The notes under the pieces: generated by a model
Told to the model about the DNA's origin: nothing
What the model saw: only the letters and a program-made list of their open reading frames with translations
The model's database searches: none
Part shown: piece by piece, positions 11,260 to 21,516 of the stretch
How the letters are laid out: every line of letters begins with the position of its first letter
How positions within the stretch are numbered: the first letter of the stretch is position 1
Assembly (NCBI GenBank): GCA_037178975.1
Contig: JASJZH010000002.1
Location: 62,001-126,000 of the forward strand
Direction: 5' to 3'
Source of the DNA: Oscheius tipulae
Lineage: Eukaryota > Nematoda > Chromadorea > Rhabditida > Rhabditidae
DNA: 64,000 nucleotides
Translations under genes and position numbers: made by a program

Positions 11260-14200
11260 ATGAAATATGTCGTTGTTGGCGGCGGAATTGCTGGTGTTTC
11301 TTGTGCCTACGAACTGCTAAAGAATCTACGAAGTCCCGATGACGAAGTCGTCTTAATTTCTGCCAGCGAGCACGTCAAAACGGTCAGCAATTGGACAAAG
11401 GTGAACCTTTTCTCATTTTCTATGGAAGTTTGGAAAAATCTAACAATGAAAGAAGCCTTGATTTGGTCGATAATACCTCAAGGTGCCGTAGTACAGAGCC
11501 TGCATATGCTTGGTTCGATTACCGTCGCTGAGAAATCTTTTCACTAGACTATTAGGTATTAGTTCGGTAGGCAGCCCCCTGCAAAATTTTCAAAAACCAG
11601 ATTTTGCTTTTGTCCAAGCGAAGTCTCTGAATGACGGTAATTGCCACACTCTGTATTATCGGATATTCTGAGAAGGAAAAGGCATGGGAAAGGTTACCAA
11701 CGGGAGAAATTAACAGTTTAACAAATATTTGCCCTAAAGAGGCGATAGCCAGAACTGTTTAATAAAATTTGTTCTAATAACATCTTTCAGCTCGGTCAAT
11801 TCGCAGAATATTTCACGGTGACCGAGAGCAGCCTCTTTCCAGTCGACAAACGCTTCACTTTTATGAAGAGACGAGTCACAGGATGGATATCCAGAGAAAA
11901 AGTAGTTGTTTTGTCTTCATTTTTCCAAACAATATTTCGTTTTTGGTACTCCAAACCGTGGCAGGAGCCGTCTCCTACGACCGACTCAACATTGCCACCG
12001 GGGCATGGCCCCGCAGCCCGTACAAAAGTTCCAAGATTTTCGTTCTAAGGTACATTCTGGGCTTGACTTTGATAGGAATCCAATTTTCTAGGGACGCTGA
12101 CTCGGCCACCCGTCTTCAGCAGCTGCTAAAGGATAAGAAAAGCGTGGCCATCATCGGGAACGGTGGAATTGCCACGGAGCTCGTCTACGAGCTCCGAAAC
12201 GTCAATATAGACTGGATCATCCGCGACCGCTACCCGAGCTCGGTCTTTTTTCTGCCCGAAGTCTCGAAATTTCTGGAGAGGCGCGTCTTGGCCGGAAGAA
12301 CAGAAGGCTCGAAGACGGCCGGATTGATCAAGAGGGAACGATTCGAGGTGGAGCCGACAGCGAGTGGAGACGGCTGCGCGCTCGGACCCGATTGGAATTC
12401 GTCTGTGCTGCTGAAAGGAGGCTCCGAGGTCAGTTTTTTTTTTTTGGATTGGCGACCCGGATGACCTTAAACATTTTCAATAACATGTAATCTTCAGTCG
12501 TACAATTCCAAACCCAGCGTATACCGATCCCCTATTAGAAAAGTTTGTTTTGAGTAATGGTCGTTTAATCTCTGCCACGGTATGGATGGCAGATAGAAAG
12601 GAAGAGGGGTCGCGCAGACCATGAAAAATCAACAAGAGGGCCCCTTTAGGGTAAGAAAAGAAGCCGCGGAAAACTTTTTGATGGCAGGGATCCAGTTGAC
12701 TCGTGTTTTTCAGAGTAAACTGCACCGGAAAAGTAAAAAAACATAATTATTTCGAATCAAATTATTAGATAAAAAAACTTCTAGAGAATGCATGAGCTTA
12801 TAAAATAATGGATTTGTGGAATCGGACCTGGGTTGTTTGACTCTCAATGACGCCATTTATCAGGGCACCAACTCAGCTCAGCAAACTGTACAAAATGGTA
12901 CTTTACAATAATTAAGACCTAGGGTAGTCGGCATGTCAATTAGGCCCGTGCCAGTAAGGTGCATTTTTGGGGGAAGAAAATTCCCAAAAAAAAAACTTGG
13001 CGCCCAATTTGAACAAGCTTGGGATGGCCTACAGAGCTTATGTTCAAAGTGGGCGCCAAGTTCTTTCGAACAGTTTTCCTTCCCTCCAAATATGCGCCCT
13101 ACCGGCACGGGCCTAATTAACATGCCTATCGGGCAGGATTGCACCCCTGGTCTCTCGCTTCGTAATCCTTAAAAGTTGTTTCTTGAGCTCTCAAAAAGGA
13201 TTCCAGGACCACCAAGTGCACTTCCACTGCTCGACCGAAGTTCTCAGTGTGAGAGAAGAGAACAATTGGCTCGAGCTGACCCTCTCCGATGGCTCCACCA
13301 TCGTCTCCGAGCTGGCAATTTGGGCGATAGGCGTCGATCCGGCTACTGAACTCTGGAAAGAGGTATTCCTGTATTTTTTTATCCGTAAATTTTCATCACT
13401 TTTCTGCTTAAATTGGCCGAAGATGGCGGAATTCTCGTCGATGAGCAGATGCGTACGTCTGTTAAGGATGTCTTCGCCTGCGGCGACGTGTGTACAGTTA
13501 ACTGGAAGAATAGGTCGACTTCGTGGAAACAGATGCGACTGTGGACGCAGGCTCGACAGATGGGACTCTACGCCGCCCGAACCATGCTGGCAGCTGGGGG
13601 AGAGAAGACAGAGTTGGACTTCTGTTTTGAGCTCTTCGCCCACGTTACCTACTTCTGTGGAATGAAGGTGAGCTGGCTCAAAAGATGGCCTTTTTATCGA
13701 AAAAGGTGGGCTGTCGCCTGACGGAGATTGAACCCGGGACGTGCGAGCCGAGAGGGCATCTCTTTCCAATGTACCAACTGTTTTGCTAAAATTTTGAAGA
13801 GCCGTAACTGTAAAACCACAAGTAGACAGTTCTGTGGCCACAACCGCTTTTTTAGACTGCTTGGTGACCAGCAGCTCTTAAGCGAGATTAAAAATACTTA
13901 CTCAGGTTCGAAAACTCTACCAAATAATACTTCACGAACAATTTGACCATGGGATCGAACCCGAGTCACTTGCGTCAAAGCCCTCAGTGTATACGATAGA
14001 TCACAGGCAGATGGCTTCAGATCCAGACAAACGGATAATATAAAATAGCTGTTCCCAGGACCTTCACACGTTATCTAGGCTCAGAGACAGCGGTTGGCAG
14101 ACAAACACACGCACTGGCGCTTTTTTGACTGGAAATCTAGAGAAAAGCACTGTTTTTTTTCACCCGATATGAGCGGAAAACTGGTCAGAAAACGTTGTTT

Positions 14201-14720
14201 CTGAACAAACTAACGATGAAGAATCACTTTTCAATGCAGGGGATTCGAACCCCAATCTGTTTTTTACGTTTTCCAAGCGAGGACTTTACCTTTACCATTG
14301 CACTACTTGTGCAGAAAATTGAAGAGATATAACTTTGCACAAAACAGAATAAAACAACTTTTTAAAAATAAAGAAATGGCATTTCGACGAGCTGATTCTA
14401 GTATAGTTGCCAATTTTTTTTTCCAGGTTGTTCTTATCGGCGACTACAAGGCCGAACGGCAGCCGGCCGACGTCTGGTACACCCGGGAGCGAATAATCGG
14501 CGAGGACGAGTACGTCTGCTGCGTCATGGCCCATCATCGAGTCGTCGGAGCCACGCTGATAGGTTTTTTTGCCTTCTACACCAGTCTTAGACGTAATTTT
14601 GCAGGTGAAACGCATCTGGAAGAGACGCTGGAGAACCTGATCCTGAACCAGACGGACCTCTCTCAGCTGGAAGAACATTTCCTGGATCCCGGCATAGATA
14701 TTGAAGACTATTTCGACTAA
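11260..14720 (+). CDS. PYROXD1: PYROXD1, pyridine nucleotide-disulfide oxidoreductase
   Basis: FAD/NAD(P)H oxidoreductase linked in animals to protection of the tRNA ligase complex. Exons: 11260-11400 (VVVGGGIAGVSCAYELL, FAD Rossmann motif), 11791-about 11901, about 11965-12049, 12092-12428 (VAIIGNGGIATELVYEL, NAD motif; CALGPDWNSS), 13207-about 13384, 13423-13667 (DVFACGDVCT, QMRLWTQARQMGLYAA, FELFAHVTYFCG), 14427-14562 and 14605-14720 (LEETLENLILNQ, IDIEDYFD). The last three exons close in phase. The join near 11902-11964 does not close with a normal-sized GT-AG intron, and the join near 13363-13422 closes only by using the donor at 13385 (38-nt intron). Large introns hold tRNA relics and a fold-back element. 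AATAAA overlaps the stop (14719-14724). Confidence 0.92.
12930..13126 (+). mobile_element. 197-bp fold-back element in PYROXD1 intron
   Basis: Nearly the whole element folds on itself. GGCATGTCAATTAGGCCCGT at 12930 pairs with the complement ending at 13126 (ACGGGCCTAATTAACATGCC). Inside, AACTTGGCGCCCAATTTGAA (from about 12995) pairs with the region ending near 13063. A fold-back MITE is the simplest reading. Confidence 0.75.
13705..13790 (-). repeat. tRNA-derived relic
   Basis: In a PYROXD1 intron. The minus strand shows a B-box-like GGGTTCAATCTCC and an A-box-like region around TTGGTACATTGGAA. It does not form a full tRNA. Confidence 0.45.
14234..14312 (-). repeat. tRNA-derived relic with good A and B boxes
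   Basis: The minus strand has TAGTGCAATGGTAAAG (A-box) and GGTTCGAATCCCC (B-box) about 45 nt apart, but the region between has extra bases and no clean anticodon stem. The most tRNA-like of these relics; I call it a repeat, not a tRNA gene. Confidence 0.5.
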
Positions 14721-14820
14721 TAAACCGATTTACTAAAGGAATAGAGAGCTCATGGTCAGGGGGAAGAGAAGTTAAGATTACACACAGAATTACGCTAGAT
14801 TATTATAGGAAACTGGGTCT

Positions 14821-17268
14821 CTAGGCGAAGTACTTGTTGCTGGCGTAGAGCTGCTGGTCGACACCGACAGTCACGGCTCCGGTCTGTTCGCGGAGGAACA
14901 TGCGGGCGCCGCGTTTCAGTCCGTGAGGGCGAAGGTAGTCCCAGGCAGATTGCCAGGTCAAAAAGGCCGGCGAGTAGGGCAGGAAACTGACAGCGAGACC
15001 TGAAAATAAGACGAGTCAAGTCGCGTCATTAGTGGCCCGTATCTTCCGTCGCTCTCCGTAAACCAAATCGAACAATCAGGCATTTTTGGAGCAAGCGTTC
15101 AAGTAGCTCAATTGAGAAACGCTTAGACTATGGTACTGATGGGGTCGGGAACTAACCAGATCCAGCGACAGCCATGACGGTCGAGACGACCTGGTAGGGA
15201 TATCCGTGAGCCTGGACGACGAACGGGATAGCCAGGTCGACGAAGCGACGGACTTCGCGAACTTCCTTCTGCGACTTCTCGTCCTGGTTCTCGTACATGC
15301 CGATGTGGAAGATGGTCCTCTCGGCCAGGAAAGTGAAGCCGTGAATGCCAGCCAAGACGAGAACCTCACCGATGATCTGGGGGACGAGACCGCTAAAAAT
15401 GACACGGTTTTTGAAAGGGAGAAAAAGCGATCAAACTGACGCGAAGAGTCCAGCCGGTCCTTCCTCGGTTCCAATGTGCTTGACGGCCTGGACGCAGGTG
15501 CCATACTTGGTCTCGTTGCCGATCATCTGGGCGATTTGGCGGACCATGGCGACTGAAAAAAAAAAGTGGACAGTAGGTAGTTTTTGAGCTAAGCAAGAAT
15601 ATGCAACGATATTTATGGGGTTCCGGTCTGCAAACCAAGCTAGACTTTGAAAGTTTTAGAGGAACGGTTAGTGTACTGGTAAGAGGCGCGTCGGAACCAA
15701 ACGACCCGGGTTCGATCCCCGTCAGTCACGGACTTTTTGAATAGGCTATTTCAAGAAGAACTGGTCATAGAAAAGCTCCTAAGATGAGAAATTGACTGGT
15801 TAACTTGGTTTCGGGATCCCTAACAGGCAGCAAGAGGAAATGCTTAGTCTGTCAATATCATTTTCCTTTCAAAAACAGAGACAAACTGACCGGTGAGAGG
15901 ACGACTGGCAGTGACGGCGATGACACGGACGAAGCTGTCACGAATGAAGAGACGCAGCTTGCGACGGAAGCTTCTAGAGTCATCCAAATCGCGCTCCTCG
16001 ATATCCAGGTTCTCGGCCGGTCCTCCGAGCTCCTCGTAGTGCTTGTCAATGTACTTGCTCGTGAAATGGGTGGCGAGAGCCTCGACGACCAACTTGACAA
16101 TGGCCGAGTCGAGTCCAGTGAAGAGACTGGCCCAGCCCTTGGCATCCTTCAGCTGACTGGCGTAACTGAACAGATTCGGCAGGAAGTAGGCATCGCGTCC
16201 AGCGCAGAGCCAGACCTTTCCCGTGCTGAGAGGGAAGGGTTCGTGTCCGAGCTGGATCAGGGTCTTGCAGCAGACGAGCGGGTAGGTGGCCGAGCCGACG
16301 ACTCCCTTGGCCACGAGTCCCTTGATTAGACGTTCCTGAAAATTGGGTGTTATCCTCGAAAATAAGCCTCCATTTCGCGGAGTATTCGAGTATTTAGAGT
16401 CAAAAATTATACGGCAAATGGCATCCAAATGCAGCGACTGCGGCCACAGAACTGTCTAGCTGTGTTACTTCTGGCTTCAGAGCTGTCTAACTGAGGTATG
16501 TGGCCTCTAAAGAGCCTAAAACTAGCGATTGTGGTTATAGGTTTCTGAACCGTTAAGCGGCTCGGCTCGAGCTGCTCGAGTTACAATGCGAATCCGCACG
16601 ACGTTTTTTTTCTTTAAAATATATATTAGCAATGATTATTGAAGTATTAACCCTTTTTCAGTTTTTTCGACGTAAATGTGGAAGTGAGCAAAAAACTTGG
16701 ACACGTTTGTTCTTTGGCTTGGCTCGAACCGGACTGCCGAGCAGCTTGACACGGTCTCTTCGCTTCGAGCAGTAAACTCGCTGTTCCAAGCATAATGAAG
16801 ATGGGTGAGTCAAGAAAGATCAATTGGTAGAGAATGAATTTAACTCATTTCTAGTGTGCATCTTCCAAAATGGCTACCCGACTCATACCGCTTTCTTGAT
16901 TTCATGTCCATTTTATCCGGCTTGGAAAACAAGAATAGAAACAGGGCCAAGTGTATCAGATGTTATAACTGTCATTGACCCCTAAGGGGCGATAGTTTTA
17001 TTTGTTCCAATAACTTTTCCACACTGAATATCTGTCTCCATCAAAGTAGTTACCTAATCTTTACTCTAAAAAAAATTTCAAATCTACTGAATTTGAAGAA
17101 GAAATGTAACTCGAAACAATCTAATAAGTTTTCGCTCCAAACAATTTCTCCAAAACAAAAGTTGTTACGAAGGTCGATGAAAGTGACAAAAATCGAGTTT
17201 ACCTCCTCTTCGGGCAGTCCGAAAATGCTGGCGTGAGGCTCTTGAATGACGGCGGGAGCGTTGGCCAT
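14821..17268 (-). CDS. MTCH2: Mitochondrial carrier homologue (MTCH2-like)
   Basis: Outer-membrane member of the SLC25 fold, known as a protein insertase in animals. Exons 17203-17268, 15891-16335, 15441-15552, 15157-15392 and 14821-14999 close to 345 residues. Family segments: YPLVCCKTLIQLGHEPFPL, LFSYASQLKDAKGWASLFTG, GLFAGLVPQIIGE and SFLPYSPAFLTWQSAWDYL, then LKRGARMFLRE. The start ATG lies 20 nt inside a segment that begins after TCTTATTTAG, a likely trans-splice acceptor. The gene lies 190 bp downstream of TRIP4 on the same strand. Intron 1 (867 nt) holds no gene I can see. It converges with PYROXD1, the stops being about 100 bp apart. Confidence 0.9.
15660..15730 (+). repeat. tRNA-derived relic (family B)
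   Basis: Plus strand, in an MTCH2 intron. A-box-like GTTAGTGTACTGGTAAGAGG and B-box-like GGGTTCGATCCCC, with no proper acceptor stem. Related arrangement at 17995-18065 and 63598-63668. Confidence 0.55.
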
Positions 17269-17458
17269 TCTGGCGACAATTGGGTTCCTAAATAAGAGTT
17301 GAAACAAGGTAAAGTGTGAAAAGGTAAGAGATGGCTAGAAACCACTTTTTTGAACGAGAAGAGACAAAAATTACGAACTTTATACACCCGAAAAGAAACG
17401 CGATCACATTGAGATTTACCGAGAGAGGAGAATGACAAAATCGTGGGAGGAGGTCCTC
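17269..17458 (-). promoter_or_regulatory. Operon-type junction TRIP4 to MTCH2
   Basis: 190 bp separate the TRIP4 stop from the MTCH2 ATG on the minus strand. A T-rich stretch ends in TCTTATTTAG at about 17288, 20 nt before the ATG. I see no canonical AATAAA. The arrangement suggests one polycistronic transcript. Confidence 0.5.
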
Positions 17459-20400
17459 CTATTTGAAAACGTCGACCATGGCCTTGCGCATCTCCTTGTC
17501 CAGCTGGAACAGTGACTCCTCTTTTGGTGGGACGTAGGGAATCGGAATGCGCAGCGGCTCCGAAACCGTGAAGATGAGCACAAAATCACCAGTTCCAGCC
17601 ACTTTTTGGGAGCTTCCATGCTGAAAAAGAGGACGAAAGTTAAAGTTTAAAGCGAGTACATACGGCTTGTCCCCAAGCCTTATGGTTTAGTACATTAAGA
17701 ACATCTATATGCCGCGTGAAAAATCAGCGCGGCCTTTGCCTATGGCTCGGTTAACGGTTCGACCACAAACCAAAAAGGACTCGGGATAGTTTTTCAATAT
17801 TCTTTTCACGCGCGTCGAATTCAAATGGGGTAACGGTATACGTTCGCTTTAAGTTGTCTCTAAAACCATCTGTCTGTGGCCAAGAGTGGACACGAGGGAC
17901 CCGGGTTCGATCCCGTCCGAGGTCCTAATTAGCCGTTGTGGCTTCAAAGCGGTCTAACAGAGGTGGTTGTGGCCTCATAAAGGGACAGTCCTTCAATGTT
18001 TTAGCTCAAACAGTTGGTGTAGTGGTAAGTGGCGCCACTCTCGTACCAGATGACCCGGTCCCCGTGGATGGCAAACTTTTGGAACAGACTGTTTTGAAGA
18101 GAAAAGGGCATGGGGAGGGCTTCCAAGAATTTGACAGGAACACATAATATTTAGGCCCAAAAAAGCGATTGTTCTACAAAAAAAACCGACCTCCTGTTCG
18201 AATTCCTTCCTTGTGAGACAGTCATCGACGAAAACGCGTCCATGTAGACTACCCGGCGTGTAATCCAGTCCAATTGCTGTCGAATCCTTGCAGAACTCTC
18301 GTACGGCCTTCTCAATAGCCTCGATTTTGGTGGATCTCGCGTAGGAGGTGATGAAGACGGGTCCCTTAAGCTGGATGTCCTCACGCCAGCGCAAGAAGCG
18401 TATTTTCCCGGCAGCTGCCAGCGTGGCCAGAGGCTGCTCGATGGCCAGCGCGTAGCCGCGACGTTCGACATCGAGCTGCGCGAGCTCCTCGTTCATCATC
18501 GTCACAGATTCCACGTCCTGGAAGTCGCCGACATTCGTCCGGAATGTCGTCCCGTAGTCTTTCGTGTACTGAAAGAGAGTTATTAGAAAATGCCTAATCC
18601 ATCTTAAGCGTTCAATTTCGGTGTGTCAACAGCATTCAACCAGCCGTCTATGTAATGTAGTCTTGACTTAGCATTGACAGCAGGCGGCTGCGCCGCTTCT
18701 TCAATGGCCTAAGTTCCCAAGTTCCCCAAAAGCTGACTTGCCAACATATAATTCTTAATATGCCATGACTTGCCAGCTTTTTTCACGTGGTGATGTACGG
18801 ACGGACGGCGACTATCGCACTTTAGCAGCAGAGATATTGAATATATAGTCTATTTCCAACGTCCAGCGGCACCTGAATTTGAACGCTGACGGCACAGTAT
18901 TTGCACGCGAACAAAAAATTCCAAAACTTTGATTTTTCTCCATTTTCCGCATACTTTTTACAAATTCTGACTGTGTAGCCGAATTCTAGACATGCATAAA
19001 TCTACTTGACAACAAATTTAGGGGAAATATCTAAGAAAAACGTTGAAATGGCCAAAATATGTGAGGAGAGCCCCATTTTCGGCTTCCACGCTTTTTTAGG
19101 GGTTTTTCTAGCAGATTTTTCTACAAAATGGGTGTCAAGTAGATATTCTTAGGCCCCGAATTCAATGCCAATGTTAAAACAACGAAAAAACGGCTGTAAA
19201 CACTCAAAAATAGCGAATCTGAGCCCGGGCTACTGTAATTTCCTCGCAAGACCTTTCGCATTCTACCTTTAAAGAATTCGTAAGTGCCGCTGGAGGTTGG
19301 AAATAGACTATAGCAATAGAGCAATGAACTGTCTAACGATGTTTACCAGTTTTATGAGAAACTTTGGTGTAGGGATCGAACTTGACACGTTCGAATTTGT
19401 AATCAGGGCGCTAACCGACTGAGCCATTCGGACCAGTTCGCGTCCAGGTCTCGCAAAGCCTTGAATGTTGATATGAGACAACTTTCTGTAACTCTAAGAA
19501 GTAATGTACGTACTCATGCCGTAGCCGCGCACAACAGCTCAGTGGCTAGCGCGCTAATTCTACGATTGAACCCGGATTCAATTCCTGTCGATGCTTTTTG
19601 GATTAGTACAGTCAGATAAGTAATAGCAAAAAAAAAGCCTACTTTTGGCACAAAGCCCTTGGGAATCCATCGGGCGTCGACAGCCGTCTCTCCAATTGCC
19701 TCCATGGCTTTGCGTCTCTCTTCGGATTTGTCCAGAATCTCCTGAATGACCGGATCAAACTCGTTCGTCGTGCCGCGAGCCCCCTTCTCCTCGGTCACGC
19801 TCAGATCCGCGAGATTCAAACTTAGCACGAGCTGCCTCTTTCGCAGTTCCTTCATCTCCTTGAGCTCTTCCTGTCGCCTGCGAATCCGCTTGCGCTCCTC
19901 ATGCGTCAAGAAGGGATCCTTTTCCGCGTTGCTGTAGTCACTCTCAAGATCGTTTACTCGTGTTCGTCGTTCGGAATCCGCGTCTGCGGCCAGCAGCTTG
20001 TTCCGGAACTCCGTGGCCAGCTCGAGATCGCTGCCCGCCTCGAAGAGCGACACACCCTGGAAAAAGACAATTTCTGTATTATACAAACCAACAGGCAAAC
20101 AAAGAAACAGAGTCCGCCACAGAAACCATCGCGCTTTAGATAATAGAGATGGCATGGGGAAGAACAAAAAAGAAGAAACTGACCCTTTCTCCCTCATATG
20201 GCCTGCCCGTAATCTTCTCGTAGAGTTCTACGGCCTTCTTCGACCCCCGGTCCAGGATTTCCTTTTCCTCCATCGTGCAGACGAGCCGCCCACAGCTGAG
20301 GCATGGACCGCTGCCCTCCTGCTTGCAGACGATTTTGCCGCATCCAAGACAGTTCATGACGAGCTCGTGCTTTCGGGCCTGGCACCGGCAGGCGTGTCTT

Positions 20401-20568
20401 CCTACAAAATTTAGTTTCATAGGCTCTTAGATTCAACAAACCTGGCCTAAGTGGATCGACTATCGACGCCTCATTCCTAGCCGCCAGGGCGTTCCTCTGC
20501 TGGGCGACTCCTCCAGCCGTAGAGCTTCCTGCCTGTGGCTGATTACGGCTCTTTTGGCCCTTGCCCAT
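17459..20568 (-). CDS. TRIP4: TRIP4 / ASC-1 homologue
   Basis: Subunit of the activating signal cointegrator complex, with roles in transcription and ribosome quality control. Exons 20442-20568, 20184-20401, 19643-20056, 18191-18568 and 17459-17620 close to 432 residues. The C2HC5 zinc finger is unmistakable: GRHACRCQARKHELVMNCLG then CGKIVCKQEGSGPCLSCGRL and VCTMEEKEIL. The middle part has a charged coil (HEERKRIRRRQEELKEMKEL). The C-terminal ASCH-like domain begins RRGYALAIEQPLATLAAAGK and ends in the family tail LRIPIPYVPP and LFQLDKEMRKAM. It is shorter than the human protein (581 residues), mainly at the N-terminus. Introns 3 and 4 are loaded with mobile-element relics. Confidence 0.92.
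17990..18070 (+). repeat. tRNA-derived relic (family B)
   Basis: In TRIP4 intron 4. GGTGTAGTGGTAAGTGGCGC resembles an A-box, and the later ATGACCCGGTCCCCG resembles a decayed B-box. A further B-box-like GGGTTCGATCCCG is at about 17903-17916. Confidence 0.5.
18668..18834 (-). mobile_element. Short non-autonomous Helitron-like element
   Basis: Read on the minus strand, the 5' end is TCTCTGCTGCTAAAG (Helitron-like TCTCTACTA start, preceded by A), and near the 3' end GCGGCGCAGCCGCC forms a hairpin followed 11 nt later by CTAA. A related copy at 29421-29601 has the same hairpin-to-CTAA spacing. There is no coding capacity. Confidence 0.55.
18844..19312 (+). mobile_element. 469-bp TIR MITE, copy 1
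   Basis: In TRIP4 intron 3, directly beside the Helitron-like element. Ends TATAGTCTATTTCCAAC and GTTGGAAATAGACTATA are inverted, and the inverted match runs about 29 bp including GTGCCGCTGGA. The outermost TA may be a target duplication (Tc1/mariner style). A second copy is at 38501-38977. Confidence 0.85.
19370..19442 (-). repeat. tRNA-derived SINE-like relic (family A)
   Basis: The minus strand reads ATGGCTCAGTCGGTTAGCGC then a decayed B-box GTTCGATCCC. It shares the upstream GCGAACTGG extension with other family A copies. Confidence 0.65.
19530..19600 (+). repeat. tRNA-derived relic
   Basis: AGCTCAGTGGCTAGCGCGC (A-box-like) and GGATTCAATTCCTG (B-box-like) in TRIP4 intron 3, plus strand. 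No complete cloverleaf. Confidence 0.5.
20070..20149 (-). repeat. Helitron-like 5' end fragment
   Basis: The minus strand starts TCTCTATTATCTAAAGCGCG, matching the 5' end of the elements at 29784-29958 and 58894; only this end is kept. It lies in the TRIP4 intron between 20056 and 20184. Confidence 0.5.
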
Positions 20569-21219
20569 TTTCTGGAAGAAAATGGCTGAAAATTACCATA
20601 AAAACATGAGAAAAATGGTTATTCTACGACAAGACATTTTCCCATAGTTCTATCAAGAAACACGTTTTCCTTGATGATCCAGATAGAGCAAGGCTCCGAA
20701 AATGACCTTTTTCTGGCGTGGTAAACTTAAATCTGCGGTCTATTTTCCGTTTTCTGAGGCTATATGCGAAAAATACTGCAAAAGAGTCGTGTCAGTTGCA
20801 TTGAGAAAAAGACTTTCTGAACATTTCGACCCATAAACCAGTTTCAAATAATCAAAACAGGGTCGAGAACAGTTTTTAGGTGCATCGTCAACGACAAACA
20901 TGTTGTAAAGCGGCTAAAAACTGTTGTCGATCTTTGAAGAATCATTAAATACACGAATTTTGGGAGGGCACTTTGGGAGGGGGGAATCTGTCTGGGACCG
21001 ACTAGATTACAATTTTTCGACATGATTCAAAGATAGATTTCCCGAGATTGATTTCACGGCAAAAATTTTGCGAAAAATGAAAATACTAATGCAAAATGAT
21101 GAGAAGCAAGTAACAATGGTCAGGAACCGAGGTAGCAAAGAATAAACACGTTTAAGGGATAATTTATCGGGGAAAAACTAAAAATCAACAAATGTACTCT
21201 TATGAAAGAACAATTTGAC
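20569..21219. other. Gap without a recognised gene
   Basis: AT-rich spacer between COA4 and TRIP4. An imperfect inverted pair around AACAGTTTTTAG (20868-20882) and CTAAAAACTGTT (20914-20925) is the only structure seen. Confidence 0.4.
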
Positions 21220-21516
21220 CTAAAATAACCAGAATCGTTTAACCTTCTTCTCCTCTTTCGGCTCTTCAACGGGTTTCGGGGGGGCTTCCTTCGGCACCTC
21301 CTGCTTTCTTGCCTCGACCATGCACTCGCGGAACTTATTCAGCTGCTCCTGGCACTGTCGCCAGTCCTTCCTCTCGGCCATGCAGTCCACGACGGCCAGA
21401 TGCTGGTCCCAGCAGCCACTGCGCCGAATCAGTGTCTCGACACGGTCCTCTTCGGCCTCGTCACGTGCCCAATGTGACAGAGGTGGCTTCTCCGTGCTGG
21501 TCGTCGGCTCCGTCAT
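21220..21516 (-). CDS. COA4: COA4-like twin CX9C protein
   Basis: Complex IV assembly factor of the mitochondrial intermembrane space, imported through the MIA40 disulfide relay. Single exon, 98 residues. The twin CX9C helices are intact: CWDQHLAVVDC and CQEQLNKFREC. The core LIRRSGC, CMAERKDWRQCQ matches COA4, not other CX9C families. The N-terminus is low-complexity, and the C-terminus has Lys/Pro/Glu repeats ending RFWLF. A TTTTCAG 10 nt before the ATG could be a trans-splice acceptor. Confidence 0.9.
   Translation of the reverse strand: MTEPTTSTEKPPLSHWARDEAEEDRVETLIRRSGCWDQHLAVVDCMAERKDWRQCQEQLNKFRECMVEARKQEVPKEAPPKPVEEPKEEKKVKRFWLF

Noticed and set aside
14234-14312. Functional tRNA gene on the minus strand (and the other tRNA-like pieces)
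   Set aside because: A and B boxes are present but the acceptor and anticodon stems do not close, spacing is irregular, and some copies share flanking sequence. Better read as SINE-like relics.
15805-16329. 174-codon plus-strand open frame
   Set aside because: Shadow of the MTCH2 exon 15891-16335 on the other strand, which has clear family motifs.
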